Assembly (NCBI GenBank): GCA_934668375.1 | Contig: CAKUNF010000003.1 | Location: 1 to 64,000, forward strand | Reading direction: 5' to 3' | DNA from: an uncultured Parolsenella sp. | GTDB taxonomy: Bacteria; Actinomycetota; Coriobacteriia; Coriobacteriales; Atopobiaceae | Length of the DNA: 64,000 nt | Shown here: positions 25,843-34,756 of the stretch, in pieces | Layout: the number at the start of each line of letters is the position of its first letter | How positions within the stretch are numbered: position 1 is the stretch's first letter | The notes under the pieces: model-generated | Databases searched by the model: none | Seen by the model: only the letters and a program-made list of their open reading frames with translations | Told to the model about the DNA's origin: nothing | Program-made: the position numbers and the translations under genes

Positions 25843-26883
25843 CTAGACCCTCGGAACTCCATACGAGTCGAGAAGCCTTGAGAAGTAGGCGTCGTCGCAT
25901 GCCTCCTCGAACGAGAAGCGCACGACCCTGATGCCATATCGGGTGAGCCTTGCCTCACGACGACGCTCCGCGAGGAGTTGATGCCGCGCTCCCCTTCCGC
26001 CGGTGAGCCGCGGGTCGAACGTCTTGCCCCAGCCGTCGAGCTCGCCTGCGATGCAGCCAGACGCCTCCCCGGTCCCCAGGGCGCCGTTTGCCAAAGCCGT
26101 CAGCAGCACCTCGCGGTCCACGACGTCCCCCGTCCAGAAGAAGTCCGCGCGATACGGATCTCTCCACGCGTCCATGGGATCAGCTATCGGCACCTGCAGA
26201 ATAGGCTCCGCGAACCCAAGCCCAATCATCGCGGCGCGGACATACGACTCCCCGCCATTCTCGCTGAGGGGATTTGCTCGGGAGGCACACCTACGGGCCA
26301 CGGCAGCTCCCCTCGCGCGAGGCATGCCCTCGAACCGCTTGAGTAGGTCCGCCGCCGAAAGCCCCTCGAACAGGGCAGCCCTGTCGCACAGACCAAGGCC
26401 GCGCCTGAACCCCAGGATCCTGGCCCCGTCAAAGGCCGAGCGCACAAGGTCCGTGACATGCAAGCCATCAACAAGCTCGCCCCTCTCGGTCTCTGGAAGC
26501 CCCATTCTCACCAGGCACTTTGAGCTCGACGAATGAGCGACGGGAGACGTTGCCACGAAGGGCCGCGCTATATAGCGGGCGGGCTCGTACAGTCCCCAAG
26601 CAACGGCAGCCGATGGTCCGCAGAACAGGTAATGGGGATTCTGCCGCTGAATCGCCCGCATGATGAACAGGGTCTTGTCCACCTCGCTCAACGCGGCCCA
26701 TTGCTCTGGGTCCGCGAAACAACCTGGAGCAGGGTTGACGAGCCTTCCCCGCTCTGCCCAGGAATACAGCCTTCTTCGAGACGAGCGGTCCTTGGCCGTC
26801 AGGCACTGGCGCGCCTGACGCGCCGCGGCAAGGTGCCCCGAAATGTCGCTCTCCAACTGTTGCTTGCTCCTTCTGCCCGCCAT
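25843..26883 (-). CDS. AbiEi/DUF559-type endonuclease-like protein
   Basis: 346 residues from the ATG at 26883 with AGGAGG just upstream. The N-terminal part is a possible AbiEi-like winged-helix region (RLYSWAERGRLVNPAPGCFA). The middle is LVDGLHVTDLVRSAFDGARI. The C-terminal part has GGESYVRAAMIGLGFAEPIL and then WRDPYRADFFW, with AGELDGWGKTFDP and a closing RYGIRVVRFSFEEA, suggestive of a PD-(D/E)XK nuclease of the DUF559 type. Its job (restriction, antitoxin or repair) is unknown. It stands alone, flanked on both sides by repeat copies, which suggests a mobile or insulated unit. A truncated homologue opens the window. Confidence 0.7.
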   Translation of the reverse strand: MAGRRSKQQLESDISGHLAAARQARQCLTAKDRSSRRRLYSWAERGRLVNPAPGCFADPEQWAALSEVDKTLFIMRAIQRQNPHYLFCGPSAAVAWGLYEPARYIARPFVATSPVAHSSSSKCLVRMGLPETERGELVDGLHVTDLVRSAFDGARILGFRRGLGLCDRAALFEGLSAADLLKRFEGMPRARGAAVARRCASRANPLSENGGESYVRAAMIGLGFAEPILQVPIADPMDAWRDPYRADFFWTGDVVDREVLLTALANGALGTGEASGCIAGELDGWGKTFDPRLTGGRGARHQLLAERRREARLTRYGIRVVRFSFEEACDDAYFSRLLDSYGVPRV

Positions 26884-26963
26884 GGCTCCTCCTGTCCCAT
26901 CGGGGGGGGCACAAGCAAAGCAGATTCTTCCTGACAGAAACCTGACCAGAATCCAACAGAGGT

Positions 26964-26979
26964 CTAACACACCAGTTAG
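26964..26979. promoter_or_regulatory. Short inverted repeat upstream of the endonuclease-like gene
   Basis: CTAAC-6 bp-GTTAG lies about 80 bp upstream of the start at 26883, where an autoregulatory operator could be expected. Weak evidence on its own. Confidence 0.35.
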
Positions 26980-27077
26980 ATGGGCAAATCTTGCCGCAAA
27001 TCACACGAGACGCAATCGGCGAGCGGCCGCAAGACGGCGGCTCAGAGTCATAGTCCAGGTCGCGACCGCCCTAACAA

Positions 27078-27178
27078 CGCCAAACGCACCTAACATGCGG
27101 GAGAAAACCGCGATATTAGGTGCGTTCGGCACGATAAATCTATCAGCGCCCCATCTTAGGGACGATTGGCACGATGAG
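27078..27178. repeat. Three repeat copies and a large hairpin upstream of the endonuclease-like gene
   Basis: A minus-orientation copy (27078-27095) and a plus-orientation copy (27113-27138) form a long hairpin with arms 27080-27100 and 27108-27130, extended by GCGG/CCGC around the loop GAGAAAA. A third copy (27152-27178) matches the downstream copies most closely. The 307-bp spacer 26884-27190 has no gene. Confidence 0.85.
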
Positions 27179-27190
27179 GCACTCGCGCGA

Positions 27191-27880
27191 CTACTCGGCG
27201 GCGTCCCGTCCGTCGGCGTCCTGCTCGTCCTCGTCGTTGGGCACAAGGCCGTAGGTCTTGGCAACGCGGTCGAGGTACTCGCGGGCGCGCTTCTCGTCGC
27301 CCTTGTTGCCGTACTGGAGCGACAGGTAGTAGTTGAGCCGCGCACGCTCGTCTGCGTCCGCACTCGCCAGGGCATGCTCCATCTCGGCGATGTAGGCATA
27401 CGAGCCCCTGAACGCGATGTTGAACGTCTGGCGGGAGTCGCGCTTGAGCTCCTTGGCGGCCTCGAGGGCCTCTCCGGTGCACTTGGCCACGTGCGAGTCA
27501 ACGAGCTCGAGCACGTGCGTGGCACGCTCCTCGTCGCCCTGCGTCTCGTAGAAGTTGAGCGCGCGGGACAGCAGGATGCGGCGCTGCTCGGGCGTGGCGC
27601 GAAGGCCGAGCATGACGTCGAGCGTGCGTTGAACGCCGGCCACGTCCTGCTTGGCCTCGTAGGCGTTCAGGCGCATGAACTCCTGGTTGTACTTGGGCAG
27701 GCAGAAGCTCGCCACCGGTCCCGAGAGCGTCTTGAGCACGGCGTCGAAGTCGCCGGCCATGAACTGGTTCTGCGCCTTGTTGGCGATGACCCCGCGCAGC
27801 ATCCCCGGAAGCACCGAGACGAGCAGCATGAAGACAACGGCGCAGATGCCGGCCGTGCTGATGAGCGTAGTGGTGTCCAT
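27191..27880 (-). CDS. Membrane-anchored TPR-like protein at the end of the opp operon
   Basis: 229 residues from the ATG at 27880 with AGGAGA upstream. One N-terminal transmembrane helix (about residues 8-30, ICAVVFMLLVSVLPG) is followed by a helical repeat region (RLNAYEAKQDVAGVQRTLD, LNFYETQGDEERATHVLE, LNYYLSLQYGNKGDEKRARE) that resembles TPR units, and an acidic tail. It sits 7 bases after the S10 peptidase gene and is the last gene of the peptide operon. It is probably a scaffold or interaction protein; its partner is unknown. Confidence 0.75.
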   Translation of the reverse strand: MDTTTLISTAGICAVVFMLLVSVLPGMLRGVIANKAQNQFMAGDFDAVLKTLSGPVASFCLPKYNQEFMRLNAYEAKQDVAGVQRTLDVMLGLRATPEQRRILLSRALNFYETQGDEERATHVLELVDSHVAKCTGEALEAAKELKRDSRQTFNIAFRGSYAYIAEMEHALASADADERARLNYYLSLQYGNKGDEKRAREYLDRVAKTYGLVPNDEDEQDADGRDAAE

Positions 27881-27887
27881 GTCTCTC

Positions 27888-29360
27888 CTACTTGGCGTAG
27901 AACTCGTGCATGTCGTCGACCATCTGCATGAGCGTGGGGACGTCGGTGTAGGCCATGTGACCACAGCCGTAGCGGTGATAGGTGATCTGATCCTTGAGCT
28001 GCCTGGGCAGGAACAGCTGGCTCATCGTGTGGTCCATGTTCCACCAGGGCGTCGCCGCGTCATAGCGGCCGCCGAGGATGGCGAGCTTGGTCGTGGGACT
28101 GCGGCGCAGGGCCGTGGCGATGTCGAACGCGAGGTTGGGCGCGGCCGTCTTCGTGTCGTCCATGCCGGGCTCGTCGTGCACCCAGTTCCAGCCGATGCCG
28201 ATCTCTCCCCAGACGGACAGGCGGTACTCGGCGGCGTTCTCGTAGCCAAGCTCGCTGCGCAGGAAGCTACGAAACGCCCCGTACCAGGCGTTCTCGAGCG
28301 CGTGGCTCGCCGGGTCCTCGCAGGCGAAGTAGAACGTGTTGCGCTGAACGGGCAGCGTCATCGTCTCGGTGTAGCGCATGTCGAGACGCCCACACATGAG
28401 GCCGCGGTCGCGCAGCAGGTTGGCACGGAAGTCCTCGAGCTCGATGCGGTTGTTGTGCGCGAGAAGAAGCTCGGACGGGATGCCGATGTAGCGCTCCATC
28501 TTCTTGGCCACGCGGCGCTTCTCGCGCGGGTCGATGCGGTCGCCCTTCATGAGCGAGGCGGCGTACTCGCCGGCCGTGAACTCGCTGGCCTCGTCAAACC
28601 ACTTGTCGGGGTCAACGCCGCGTCCCGTGATGCCAAAGTGCTGGGCCGTCGAGGCAAAGCTCGGCAGCATGCCCAGGTAGTACAGGTCGTTGCCCGGCAG
28701 GTTCTGCGACCAGTCGAAGTAGGCGGACAGCATGACCACGCCCGCGAGGGGCACGCCGGCCTCGCCCAGATAGCGCATGAGGACGGCCGAGCGCATCGTG
28801 CCGTAGGACTCGCCGTAGATGTACAGCGGGCTGCCCCAGCGGTTGTTCTCGTCGAGCCAGCGGATGATGGCGCGGCAGAAGGTACGCGCGTCCTCCTCGA
28901 GGCCATAGACGCGCTTGGTGTCGTAGCCGTCCGCCACGAACGACCAGCCAGTGCCAAGGGCGTCGAGGAACACGAGGTCGGTCTCGCGCAGCAGCGTGCC
29001 GGGGTTGTCGACGACCTCGTAGCTGGCGCTCGCGAACTGCTCGCCCTCGCTCACGACGCGGCGCGGGCCCAGGCCGCCGAAGTTGATGGGCACGGACGCG
29101 GAGCCCGGGCCGCCGTTGAACGCAAACGTCACGGGACGGCATGCCGCGTCCACCGTGTCGCCGTTCACTGAGCTCGCCACGTAGCTCACGTTGAACATCT
29201 TGCCCTCGAGCACGCGCTGCGGGTCATAGATGTCCAGGTGCCCCGCGCTGGCCACGTAGTCGATGGACTCCTCGCCCACGCTCCAGGTCAGCGTCTTGCT
29301 CTGCTTGGCCTCGGGCACCGCGTTCGCGTCGGCGACGCCCGCCACGATCTGCTCGCTCAT
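27888..29360 (-). CDS. Serine carboxypeptidase-like S10 family peptidase
   Basis: 490 residues, alpha/beta-hydrolase fold. It has the oxyanion segment FNGGPGSAS (about residue 82), the nucleophile GESYGTMRS (about 185), the Asp region GGRYDAATP (about 420) and the His in GCGHMAYTD (about 465), all in S10 order. There is no signal peptide, so it should act in the cytoplasm, unlike most eukaryotic S10 enzymes. It probably trims imported peptides from the C-terminus. The ATG directly follows the M20 stop codon, so the two are translationally coupled. Confidence 0.85.
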   Translation of the reverse strand: MSEQIVAGVADANAVPEAKQSKTLTWSVGEESIDYVASAGHLDIYDPQRVLEGKMFNVSYVASSVNGDTVDAACRPVTFAFNGGPGSASVPINFGGLGPRRVVSEGEQFASASYEVVDNPGTLLRETDLVFLDALGTGWSFVADGYDTKRVYGLEEDARTFCRAIIRWLDENNRWGSPLYIYGESYGTMRSAVLMRYLGEAGVPLAGVVMLSAYFDWSQNLPGNDLYYLGMLPSFASTAQHFGITGRGVDPDKWFDEASEFTAGEYAASLMKGDRIDPREKRRVAKKMERYIGIPSELLLAHNNRIELEDFRANLLRDRGLMCGRLDMRYTETMTLPVQRNTFYFACEDPASHALENAWYGAFRSFLRSELGYENAAEYRLSVWGEIGIGWNWVHDEPGMDDTKTAAPNLAFDIATALRRSPTTKLAILGGRYDAATPWWNMDHTMSQLFLPRQLKDQITYHRYGCGHMAYTDVPTLMQMVDDMHEFYAK

Positions 29361-30623
29361 CTACTCCACCCCCAGCATGTCGCACAGCGACATCATGTAG
29401 ATCTCTGCGGCATGGATGACGTCGATGACGTCCACGTCCTCGTTGTAGCCATGGATGCCGGCGTTGTTGGCCGGGCCAAACTGGATCGTCGGGGCGCCGA
29501 GCCTGCGGTAGTGCGCGGCGTCCGAGCTCGCCCACTGGTAGGCGGGCAGGCACTCCTCGCCCCAGACCTGCTCGATGTTGGCCTTGAGGCTCGTCACGAG
29601 CTTGGACTCGTCGTCGGTGTAGTTGCCCTCGGCGATCCACTCGTAGCTGGCCTCGACGCCCTCAACGCCGCTCTTGGCGATCATGGCGTCCACGGCTGCC
29701 ACGACGTCCTCGTGCCTGCAGCCGTACGGCAGGCGGATGTCGACGTTGCAGGAGGCGAGGTCGGGCACCTGGTTGATCTTGCCGCCACCCTGGATGATGC
29801 CCACGTTGGCCGAGCAGTGGTCGATGACGTTGCCCACGTTGGGGTTGTCGATGGTGCGCTCGGCGATCGTGCGGGAGTTGGCGAGCGCGCGGGCCTGGGA
29901 GGGCTCGTAGTGGCCGGGCACCGCGGTGAGGTCGTCGATGTTCAGGATGACCTTCGCGAGCTTGGTGATGGCGTTGTCGCCCTTGTAGTTGCCCGTGGAG
30001 CCGTGGCCGGGCGTGCCGTGGGCCGTGAGGGTGAGGTGCAGGATGCCCTTCTGGCCGATCTCGATCGTGTCGTGGCCCGTGGGCTCGCCCACCATGACGG
30101 CGTTCGCGCCATCGGCATAGCCGTTCTCGCAGAACCACTTCGTGCCGGTGCCGGCGATCTCCTCGTCGCAGACGACGTGCAGGCGGATGTCGCCCTTGAG
30201 CTCGGCGCCGCTCTCGTTGAGCATGGCCATGGAGAAGAGCAGCACGGCAAGGCCGCACTTCATGTCAGACGTGCCGCGGCCCAAGATCTTGCCGTCACGG
30301 ATCTCGCCGCCGAACGGGTCGAAGTCCCAGCCGTCGAGGTTGCCCACCGGCACGACGTCCACGTGTCCGTTCAGCACGACGCGGAAGCCCTCCGGCGTGC
30401 CGATGTGAGCGTAGACAACGGGGTACTCCTCGCCGGCGTCTGCCACGAGGCGCTCTGAGCCGATGCCGTGCTCGGCCAGGTAGTTTCGCACGAACTCGAT
30501 GGCGGGCTCCTGGTCGTCGATCGGGCTCTGGTTCTTGATCTGGATGAGCTGCTGGCAAAGCGTGAGCAGGTCGTCCTTGTGGGCGAGCACCGTCTCGTGC
30601 AGCTGCTGCTTCGTGACTGCCAT
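29361..30623 (-). CDS. M20 family metallopeptidase (ArgE/DapE/CPG2 type)
   Basis: 420 residues from the ATG at 30623 (MAVTKQQLHETVLAHKDD). Zinc-binding and catalytic motifs are in place: NGHVDVVPVG (about residue 85), GRGTSDMKCGL (about 118), VVCDEEIAGTG (about 150) and VGEPTGHDTIE (about 180). The dimerisation domain follows, and the C-terminal AGIHGYNEDVD supplies the last metal ligand. It is likely a di- or tripeptidase, or an acyl-amino-acid deacylase. Its position directly after the oppDF genes favours hydrolysis of imported peptides. The inverted repeat at 30650-30676 lies upstream. Confidence 0.85.
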   Translation of the reverse strand: MAVTKQQLHETVLAHKDDLLTLCQQLIQIKNQSPIDDQEPAIEFVRNYLAEHGIGSERLVADAGEEYPVVYAHIGTPEGFRVVLNGHVDVVPVGNLDGWDFDPFGGEIRDGKILGRGTSDMKCGLAVLLFSMAMLNESGAELKGDIRLHVVCDEEIAGTGTKWFCENGYADGANAVMVGEPTGHDTIEIGQKGILHLTLTAHGTPGHGSTGNYKGDNAITKLAKVILNIDDLTAVPGHYEPSQARALANSRTIAERTIDNPNVGNVIDHCSANVGIIQGGGKINQVPDLASCNVDIRLPYGCRHEDVVAAVDAMIAKSGVEGVEASYEWIAEGNYTDDESKLVTSLKANIEQVWGEECLPAYQWASSDAAHYRRLGAPTIQFGPANNAGIHGYNEDVDVIDVIHAAEIYMMSLCDMLGVE

Positions 30624-30649
30624 TCTCGGCATTCCCTCTCTCATGAACG

Positions 30650-30676
30650 GCCCGGCCAAGCGATGCCTGGCCGGGC
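30650..30676 (-). other. Hairpin between oppF and the M20 gene
   Basis: GCCCGGCCA and TGGCCGGGC form a strong stem around a 9-base loop, with no T run after it. It is more likely a messenger stability or partial-attenuation element than a full terminator. Confidence 0.55.
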
Positions 30677-30698
30677 GACTTATAACCGTTGCTCTATG

Positions 30699-31691
30699 TT
30701 ACTCGGCGACCTCGTCGTGATACAGGAAGCAGGCCACCTTGTGGTTGTCCTCGACCTCCACGAGCGCCGGACGCTCGCGATGGCAGCGCTCCGTGGCGTT
30801 GGGGCAGCGGCCGGCGAGCGGGCAGCCCACCTGGTCTCCCACAGGGCTCGGGATCTCTCCCTCGAGCTTCATCTCGGGGTGACGCTCGAAGGGGTTCTCG
30901 GGCGGAATGGCCGAGAGAAGCGCCTTCGTGTAGGGGTGCAGCGGGTTCTCGTAGATGCTGTGCGCCGGCGAGATTTCCATGACGCGGCCGAGGTACATGA
31001 TGGCCACGCGGTCCGAGATGTGCTTGACCACGGACAGGTCGTGGCTGATGAACACGTACGTGAGGCCGCGCTCGCGCTGCAGACGACGGAACAGGTTGAG
31101 CACCTGGGCCTGGATGGAGACGTCGAGCGCCGAGACGGGCTCGTCGCACACGATGATCTTGGGATCGAGCGACAGGGCGCGCGCCACGTTGATGCGCTGG
31201 CGCTGGCCACCGGAGAACTCGTGCGGATAGCGCTGGAGGTGCTGGACGTCGAGTCCGACCTCCTTCATGAGCTCGAGCACGCGCTCCTGGCGCTTGGCGG
31301 CGTAGGGCTCGGTGCCGTGGATGAGCATGGGCTCCTCGATGGCGGCCGCGGCGGTGAAGCGCGGGTCGAGGCTCGAGTAGGAGTCCTGGAAGATCATCTG
31401 GATGTTCTTGCTCACGGGCTTGCGTGCGGCGCCCTTGAGCTGCGCGATGTCGGTCCCCTCGAACACGACCTTGCCGCTCGTGGGGCTGTGCAGGCCCACG
31501 ATGCAGCGACCGAGCGTGGACTTGCCGCAGCCGGACTCGCCGATGATGCCGAGCGTCTCGCCCTCATAGACGTCAAGCGAGACGTCGGACAGGGCGTGGA
31601 GCACCTGCGGCTTGGCAAACAGGCCCTCGCCGCGGAGCTTGAACTCCTTGCTCAGGTGCTGGATGCTCAGGATGACGTTGTTGTCGCTCAA
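30699..31691 (-). CDS. oppF: Oligopeptide ABC transporter ATPase, OppF type
   Basis: 330 residues. Walker A GESGCGKSTLGRCIVGL, signature FSGGQRQRINVARAL and Walker B KIIVCDEPVSALDV are followed by the Opp/Dpp C-terminal extension with a cysteine pair (VGCPLAGRCPNATERCH). It pairs with OppD to drive peptide import. A TAG-spaced start 1-2 bases after oppD indicates coupling. Confidence 0.93.
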   Translation of the reverse strand: MSDNNVILSIQHLSKEFKLRGEGLFAKPQVLHALSDVSLDVYEGETLGIIGESGCGKSTLGRCIVGLHSPTSGKVVFEGTDIAQLKGAARKPVSKNIQMIFQDSYSSLDPRFTAAAAIEEPMLIHGTEPYAAKRQERVLELMKEVGLDVQHLQRYPHEFSGGQRQRINVARALSLDPKIIVCDEPVSALDVSIQAQVLNLFRRLQRERGLTYVFISHDLSVVKHISDRVAIMYLGRVMEISPAHSIYENPLHPYTKALLSAIPPENPFERHPEMKLEGEIPSPVGDQVGCPLAGRCPNATERCHRERPALVEVEDNHKVACFLYHDEVAE

Positions 31692-31692
31692 G

Positions 31693-32733
31693 CTAGTTCG
31701 CCTCCCCGCGGACGAGCGTCTGCTCGCCGTTCTGCCTGTGGCACGCCACGAAGTGACCGGGGCGCACCTCCACGAGGGGCGGCACCTCGCTCTTGCACTT
31801 CTCGCAGGCGTACGGGCAGCGGTTGTAGAAGTTGCAGCACGTACCCGTGAGCCTCAGGTCGGGCGGAACGCCCGGGATGGTCTTGAGGTCGGTCTTGGCC
31901 TTGTCGGAGAGCTTGGGCATGGAGTCAAGCAGGCCCCAGGTGTAGGGGTGCAGCGGGTTGGAGTAGAGCTCCTCCATCGAGGCGTACTCGCATGTGCGGC
32001 CCGCGTACATGACCATGACCTCGTCGGCCATCTGCCAGACGATGCCGAGGTTGTGCGTGATGAGCAGAATGCCCGTGTCCATCTCGTCCTGCAGGCCCTT
32101 GAGCAGCGAGAGCACCTGCGCCTGGACCGTCACGTCGAGGGCCGTCGTGGGCTCGTCGGCGATGATGAACTTGGGGTGACAGCTCATGGCCATGGCAATC
32201 ATGACGCGCTGGCACATGCCGCCCGAGAGCTCGTAGGGGTAGGAGTCCATGCGCTTCTCGGGGTTGGGGATGCTCACGAGGCGCAGCATCTCGATGGCGC
32301 GCTCGCGGGCGGCCGCCTTGTCGAGGCCGTCGTGGATGCGGATGTTCTCGATCATCTGGCTGCCGACCTTGAAGACCGGGTCCAGGGCCGTCATGGGGTC
32401 CTGGAAGATCATCGAGATGTCCTTGCCGCGCAGCTCGCGCAGCTCGGCGTCCGTGGCATGCACGATGTCGTGGCCGTCGAACTCGACGGTGCCGCCCTCG
32501 ATCTTGCCCGTCTTGGGCAGCAGGCGCATGAGGGAGCTCGCCGTGACGCTCTTGCCCGAGCCCGACTCCCCCACGATGGCGAGCGTCTTGCCGCGGTCGA
32601 GCGTGAAGCTCACGCCGTCGACGGCCTTGGCAGTGCCGGCGGCCGTGTGGAAGTACGTCTTGAGGTCGTGGACCTCGACGAGGTGCTCGGAAGGACGCGT
32701 GGCCTTCTCGGACTGGTTCGTCTTCTCGCTCAT
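31693..32733 (-). CDS. oppD: Oligopeptide ABC transporter ATPase, OppD type
   Basis: 346 residues. Walker A GESGSGKSVTASSLMRL, Walker B KFIIADEPTTALDVTVQAQV, and the Opp C-terminal domain with CCNFYNRCPYACEKC are present. The ABC signature reads LSGGMCQRVMIAMAM, with Met in place of the usual Gln, as in many OppD/DppD proteins. It forms the nucleotide-binding pair with OppF. Confidence 0.93.
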   Translation of the reverse strand: MSEKTNQSEKATRPSEHLVEVHDLKTYFHTAAGTAKAVDGVSFTLDRGKTLAIVGESGSGKSVTASSLMRLLPKTGKIEGGTVEFDGHDIVHATDAELRELRGKDISMIFQDPMTALDPVFKVGSQMIENIRIHDGLDKAAARERAIEMLRLVSIPNPEKRMDSYPYELSGGMCQRVMIAMAMSCHPKFIIADEPTTALDVTVQAQVLSLLKGLQDEMDTGILLITHNLGIVWQMADEVMVMYAGRTCEYASMEELYSNPLHPYTWGLLDSMPKLSDKAKTDLKTIPGVPPDLRLTGTCCNFYNRCPYACEKCKSEVPPLVEVRPGHFVACHRQNGEQTLVRGEAN

Positions 32734-32738
32734 GACAC

Positions 32739-33653
32739 CTACCTCTTCTGCTTGGGGTCGAGGACGTCGCGGACGCCGTCACCAAGCAGGTTGAAGCCAA
32801 CGACGGTGACGAGGATGAACATGCCGGAGACGGTGGCGATGTGCGGCGCGGTGCGCAGCGCCTCCTTGCCCTCGGACAGGATGTTGCCCCACGAGGGCGT
32901 GGGGGCAGTGATGCCCATGCCGAGGAACGACAGCGCTGCCTCGGAGATGATGGCGCTCGCCACGTTCAGCGTGAAGTACACGATGATGGGCGAGATCGAG
33001 TTCATGAGGATGTGGCGGAACAGGATGCGTGAGCCCGAGGCGCCCAGCACACGCTCGGCGTTGCAGTACTCGGAGTTCTTGACGATGTGCACCTGTCCGC
33101 GAACGACGCGCGCAAAGCTCGGGACGTTCGAGACGCCGATGGCGAGAATGACGTTGATCGTGCCGGTGCCCAAGATCGTCATGAGGATAAGGGCGAGCAG
33201 GATGAACGGGAACGCCATCATGCCGTCCATGATGCGCATGATCACGGAGTCGACGACGCCGCCGAAGTAGCCGGCGACGAGGCCGAGCAGGATGCCGACG
33301 ATGGCGCCGAGGATCGAGCCGCCCACGGCGACGAAGATCGAGATGCGCGCGCCGTAGATGATGCGGGAGAGCAGGTCTCGGCCGTAGGCGTCGGTGCCAA
33401 AGAGGTGACCCTCGACGCCGGGCTTGAGGAAGCTCTTCGTGACATCAATGGCATCGGGGTCCTGCGGGGCGAGCAGCGGCGCGAACACGGCAAGCAGCAC
33501 CATGAAGGCCACGATGACGAGGCCCACGACGGCCATCTTGTTGCGCGCGAGCTTGTGCCAGGCGTCATTGGCCTTGCGCTCGCGCTTGAGCATGTCGAGC
33601 GTAGACTGCTCGCTCAGCGCCTCCTGGGCGGAGGATGTCTGGGTGTCTGACAT
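32739..33653 (-). CDS. oppC: Oligopeptide ABC transporter permease, OppC type
   Basis: 304 residues. The OppC N-terminal extension (RERKANDAWHKLARNKMAVV) is followed by six predicted membrane helices and the permease EAA-type loop (ERVLGASGSRILFRHILMN). The start overlaps the oppB stop by one base. It forms the channel with OppB. Confidence 0.92.
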   Translation of the reverse strand: MSDTQTSSAQEALSEQSTLDMLKRERKANDAWHKLARNKMAVVGLVIVAFMVLLAVFAPLLAPQDPDAIDVTKSFLKPGVEGHLFGTDAYGRDLLSRIIYGARISIFVAVGGSILGAIVGILLGLVAGYFGGVVDSVIMRIMDGMMAFPFILLALILMTILGTGTINVILAIGVSNVPSFARVVRGQVHIVKNSEYCNAERVLGASGSRILFRHILMNSISPIIVYFTLNVASAIISEAALSFLGMGITAPTPSWGNILSEGKEALRTAPHIATVSGMFILVTVVGFNLLGDGVRDVLDPKQKR

Positions 33654-34612
33654 TAGTTGCTCCCTCCACCCTCGTAGCTCACGCGCGGGTTGATGAACAT
33701 GTAGATGATGTCAACGACGAGGTTGATGAACACGAACGCGATGGCGCTGAACAGCACGACGCCCTGGATGAGCGAGTAGTCGCGGCTGTTGACGGCGTTC
33801 ACGATGAGCGTGCCCATGCCAGGCCACGAGAAGATGCTCTCCGTGAGCACGGCGCCGGAGAAGCAGTAGGCGAGCTGCAGTCCCAGGACCGTGAGGATGG
33901 GCGGCAGGGCGTTCTTGAACGCGTGCTTCCAGATGATGAGCGACTCCTTGACGCCGCGGGCGCGCAGGCTCTTGACGTAGTCGGAGTTGATGGTCTCGAG
34001 CATGCTCGAGCGCGTGATGCGCGCGAACGTTGCCGCCGGGATCGTCGCCAGGCAGAAGCACGGCAAGATCATGTGGCTCACGACGTCCCACGCGCCGTTG
34101 GCGATGCTGCCCATGCCCATGGCCGGCAGCCAGCCGAGGTTGACCGAGAACTGCAGGACGAGCATGAGGCCCAGCCAGAAGATCGGCATGGAGACGCCCA
34201 CGAGCGCGAGCACCATGAAGATGTAGTCGAACGGCGTGTTCTGCTTCACCGCGGACTCGACGCCGATGGGCACGCCCACGAGAAGGGCCAGGATGAGGCC
34301 CGTCAGCGTGATCGACAGCGTCGCGGGGATCTTGCCCATGATGAGCGGCATGACCGAGCTGCTGTAGGAATACGAGTAGCCAAAGTCACCCTGGAAGATG
34401 CCCAGGAAGTAGTCGATGTACTGCTGCAGCATCGGCTTGTTGAGGCCGAGCTTTTCCTTCATGAGCGCAATCGCGTCCGGGGACGCCTGCGGGCCCAGCA
34501 TCATGGTCGCCGGGTCTCCCGGGATCATACGCGTGAGCATGAACGTGAAGGTGACGACGACGAAGAGCACCGGAATGATCTGGAGGACTCTCTTCAGAAT
34601 TGTCTTTGCCAC
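33653..34612 (-). CDS. oppB: Oligopeptide ABC transporter permease, OppB type
   Basis: 319 residues with six predicted membrane helices. The N-terminus is typical (ILKRVLQIIPVLFVVVTFTF) with the RMIPGDPA motif. The loop YVKSLRARGVKESLIIWKHA is the ATPase-contact EAA motif. It follows oppA after a 144-bp gap holding a strong hairpin, which could lower transcription of the membrane genes relative to the binding protein. Confidence 0.93.
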   Translation of the reverse strand: MAKTILKRVLQIIPVLFVVVTFTFMLTRMIPGDPATMMLGPQASPDAIALMKEKLGLNKPMLQQYIDYFLGIFQGDFGYSYSYSSSVMPLIMGKIPATLSITLTGLILALLVGVPIGVESAVKQNTPFDYIFMVLALVGVSMPIFWLGLMLVLQFSVNLGWLPAMGMGSIANGAWDVVSHMILPCFCLATIPAATFARITRSSMLETINSDYVKSLRARGVKESLIIWKHAFKNALPPILTVLGLQLAYCFSGAVLTESIFSWPGMGTLIVNAVNSRDYSLIQGVVLFSAIAFVFINLVVDIIYMFINPRVSYEGGGSN

Positions 34613-34697
34613 CTGTCCACCACCCTTCTTACAAGGGTCCGCAGGCGCTATACCAGACGGACCGTTGGCCGGCCACGACCGGCCGGGTCAATACACG

Positions 34698-34736
34698 CTG
34701 CGGGGCAACCAGGCGATCGCCCGGCTGCCCCGCAGC
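34698..34736 (-). other. Strong hairpin between oppA and oppB
   Basis: GCTGCGGGGCA and TGCCCCGCAGC enclose further pairing GCCGGGC/GCCTGGT. There is no T tract, so it probably protects the oppA messenger 3' end and sets its excess over oppBCDF rather than stopping all transcription. Confidence 0.7.
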
Positions 34737-34756
34737 AAAATGGCTGCTAGACGAAG

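Noticed and set aside
25699..27178. CRISPR array
   Set aside because: Copies are few, unevenly spaced and in both orientations, with no uniform spacers and no cas genes.
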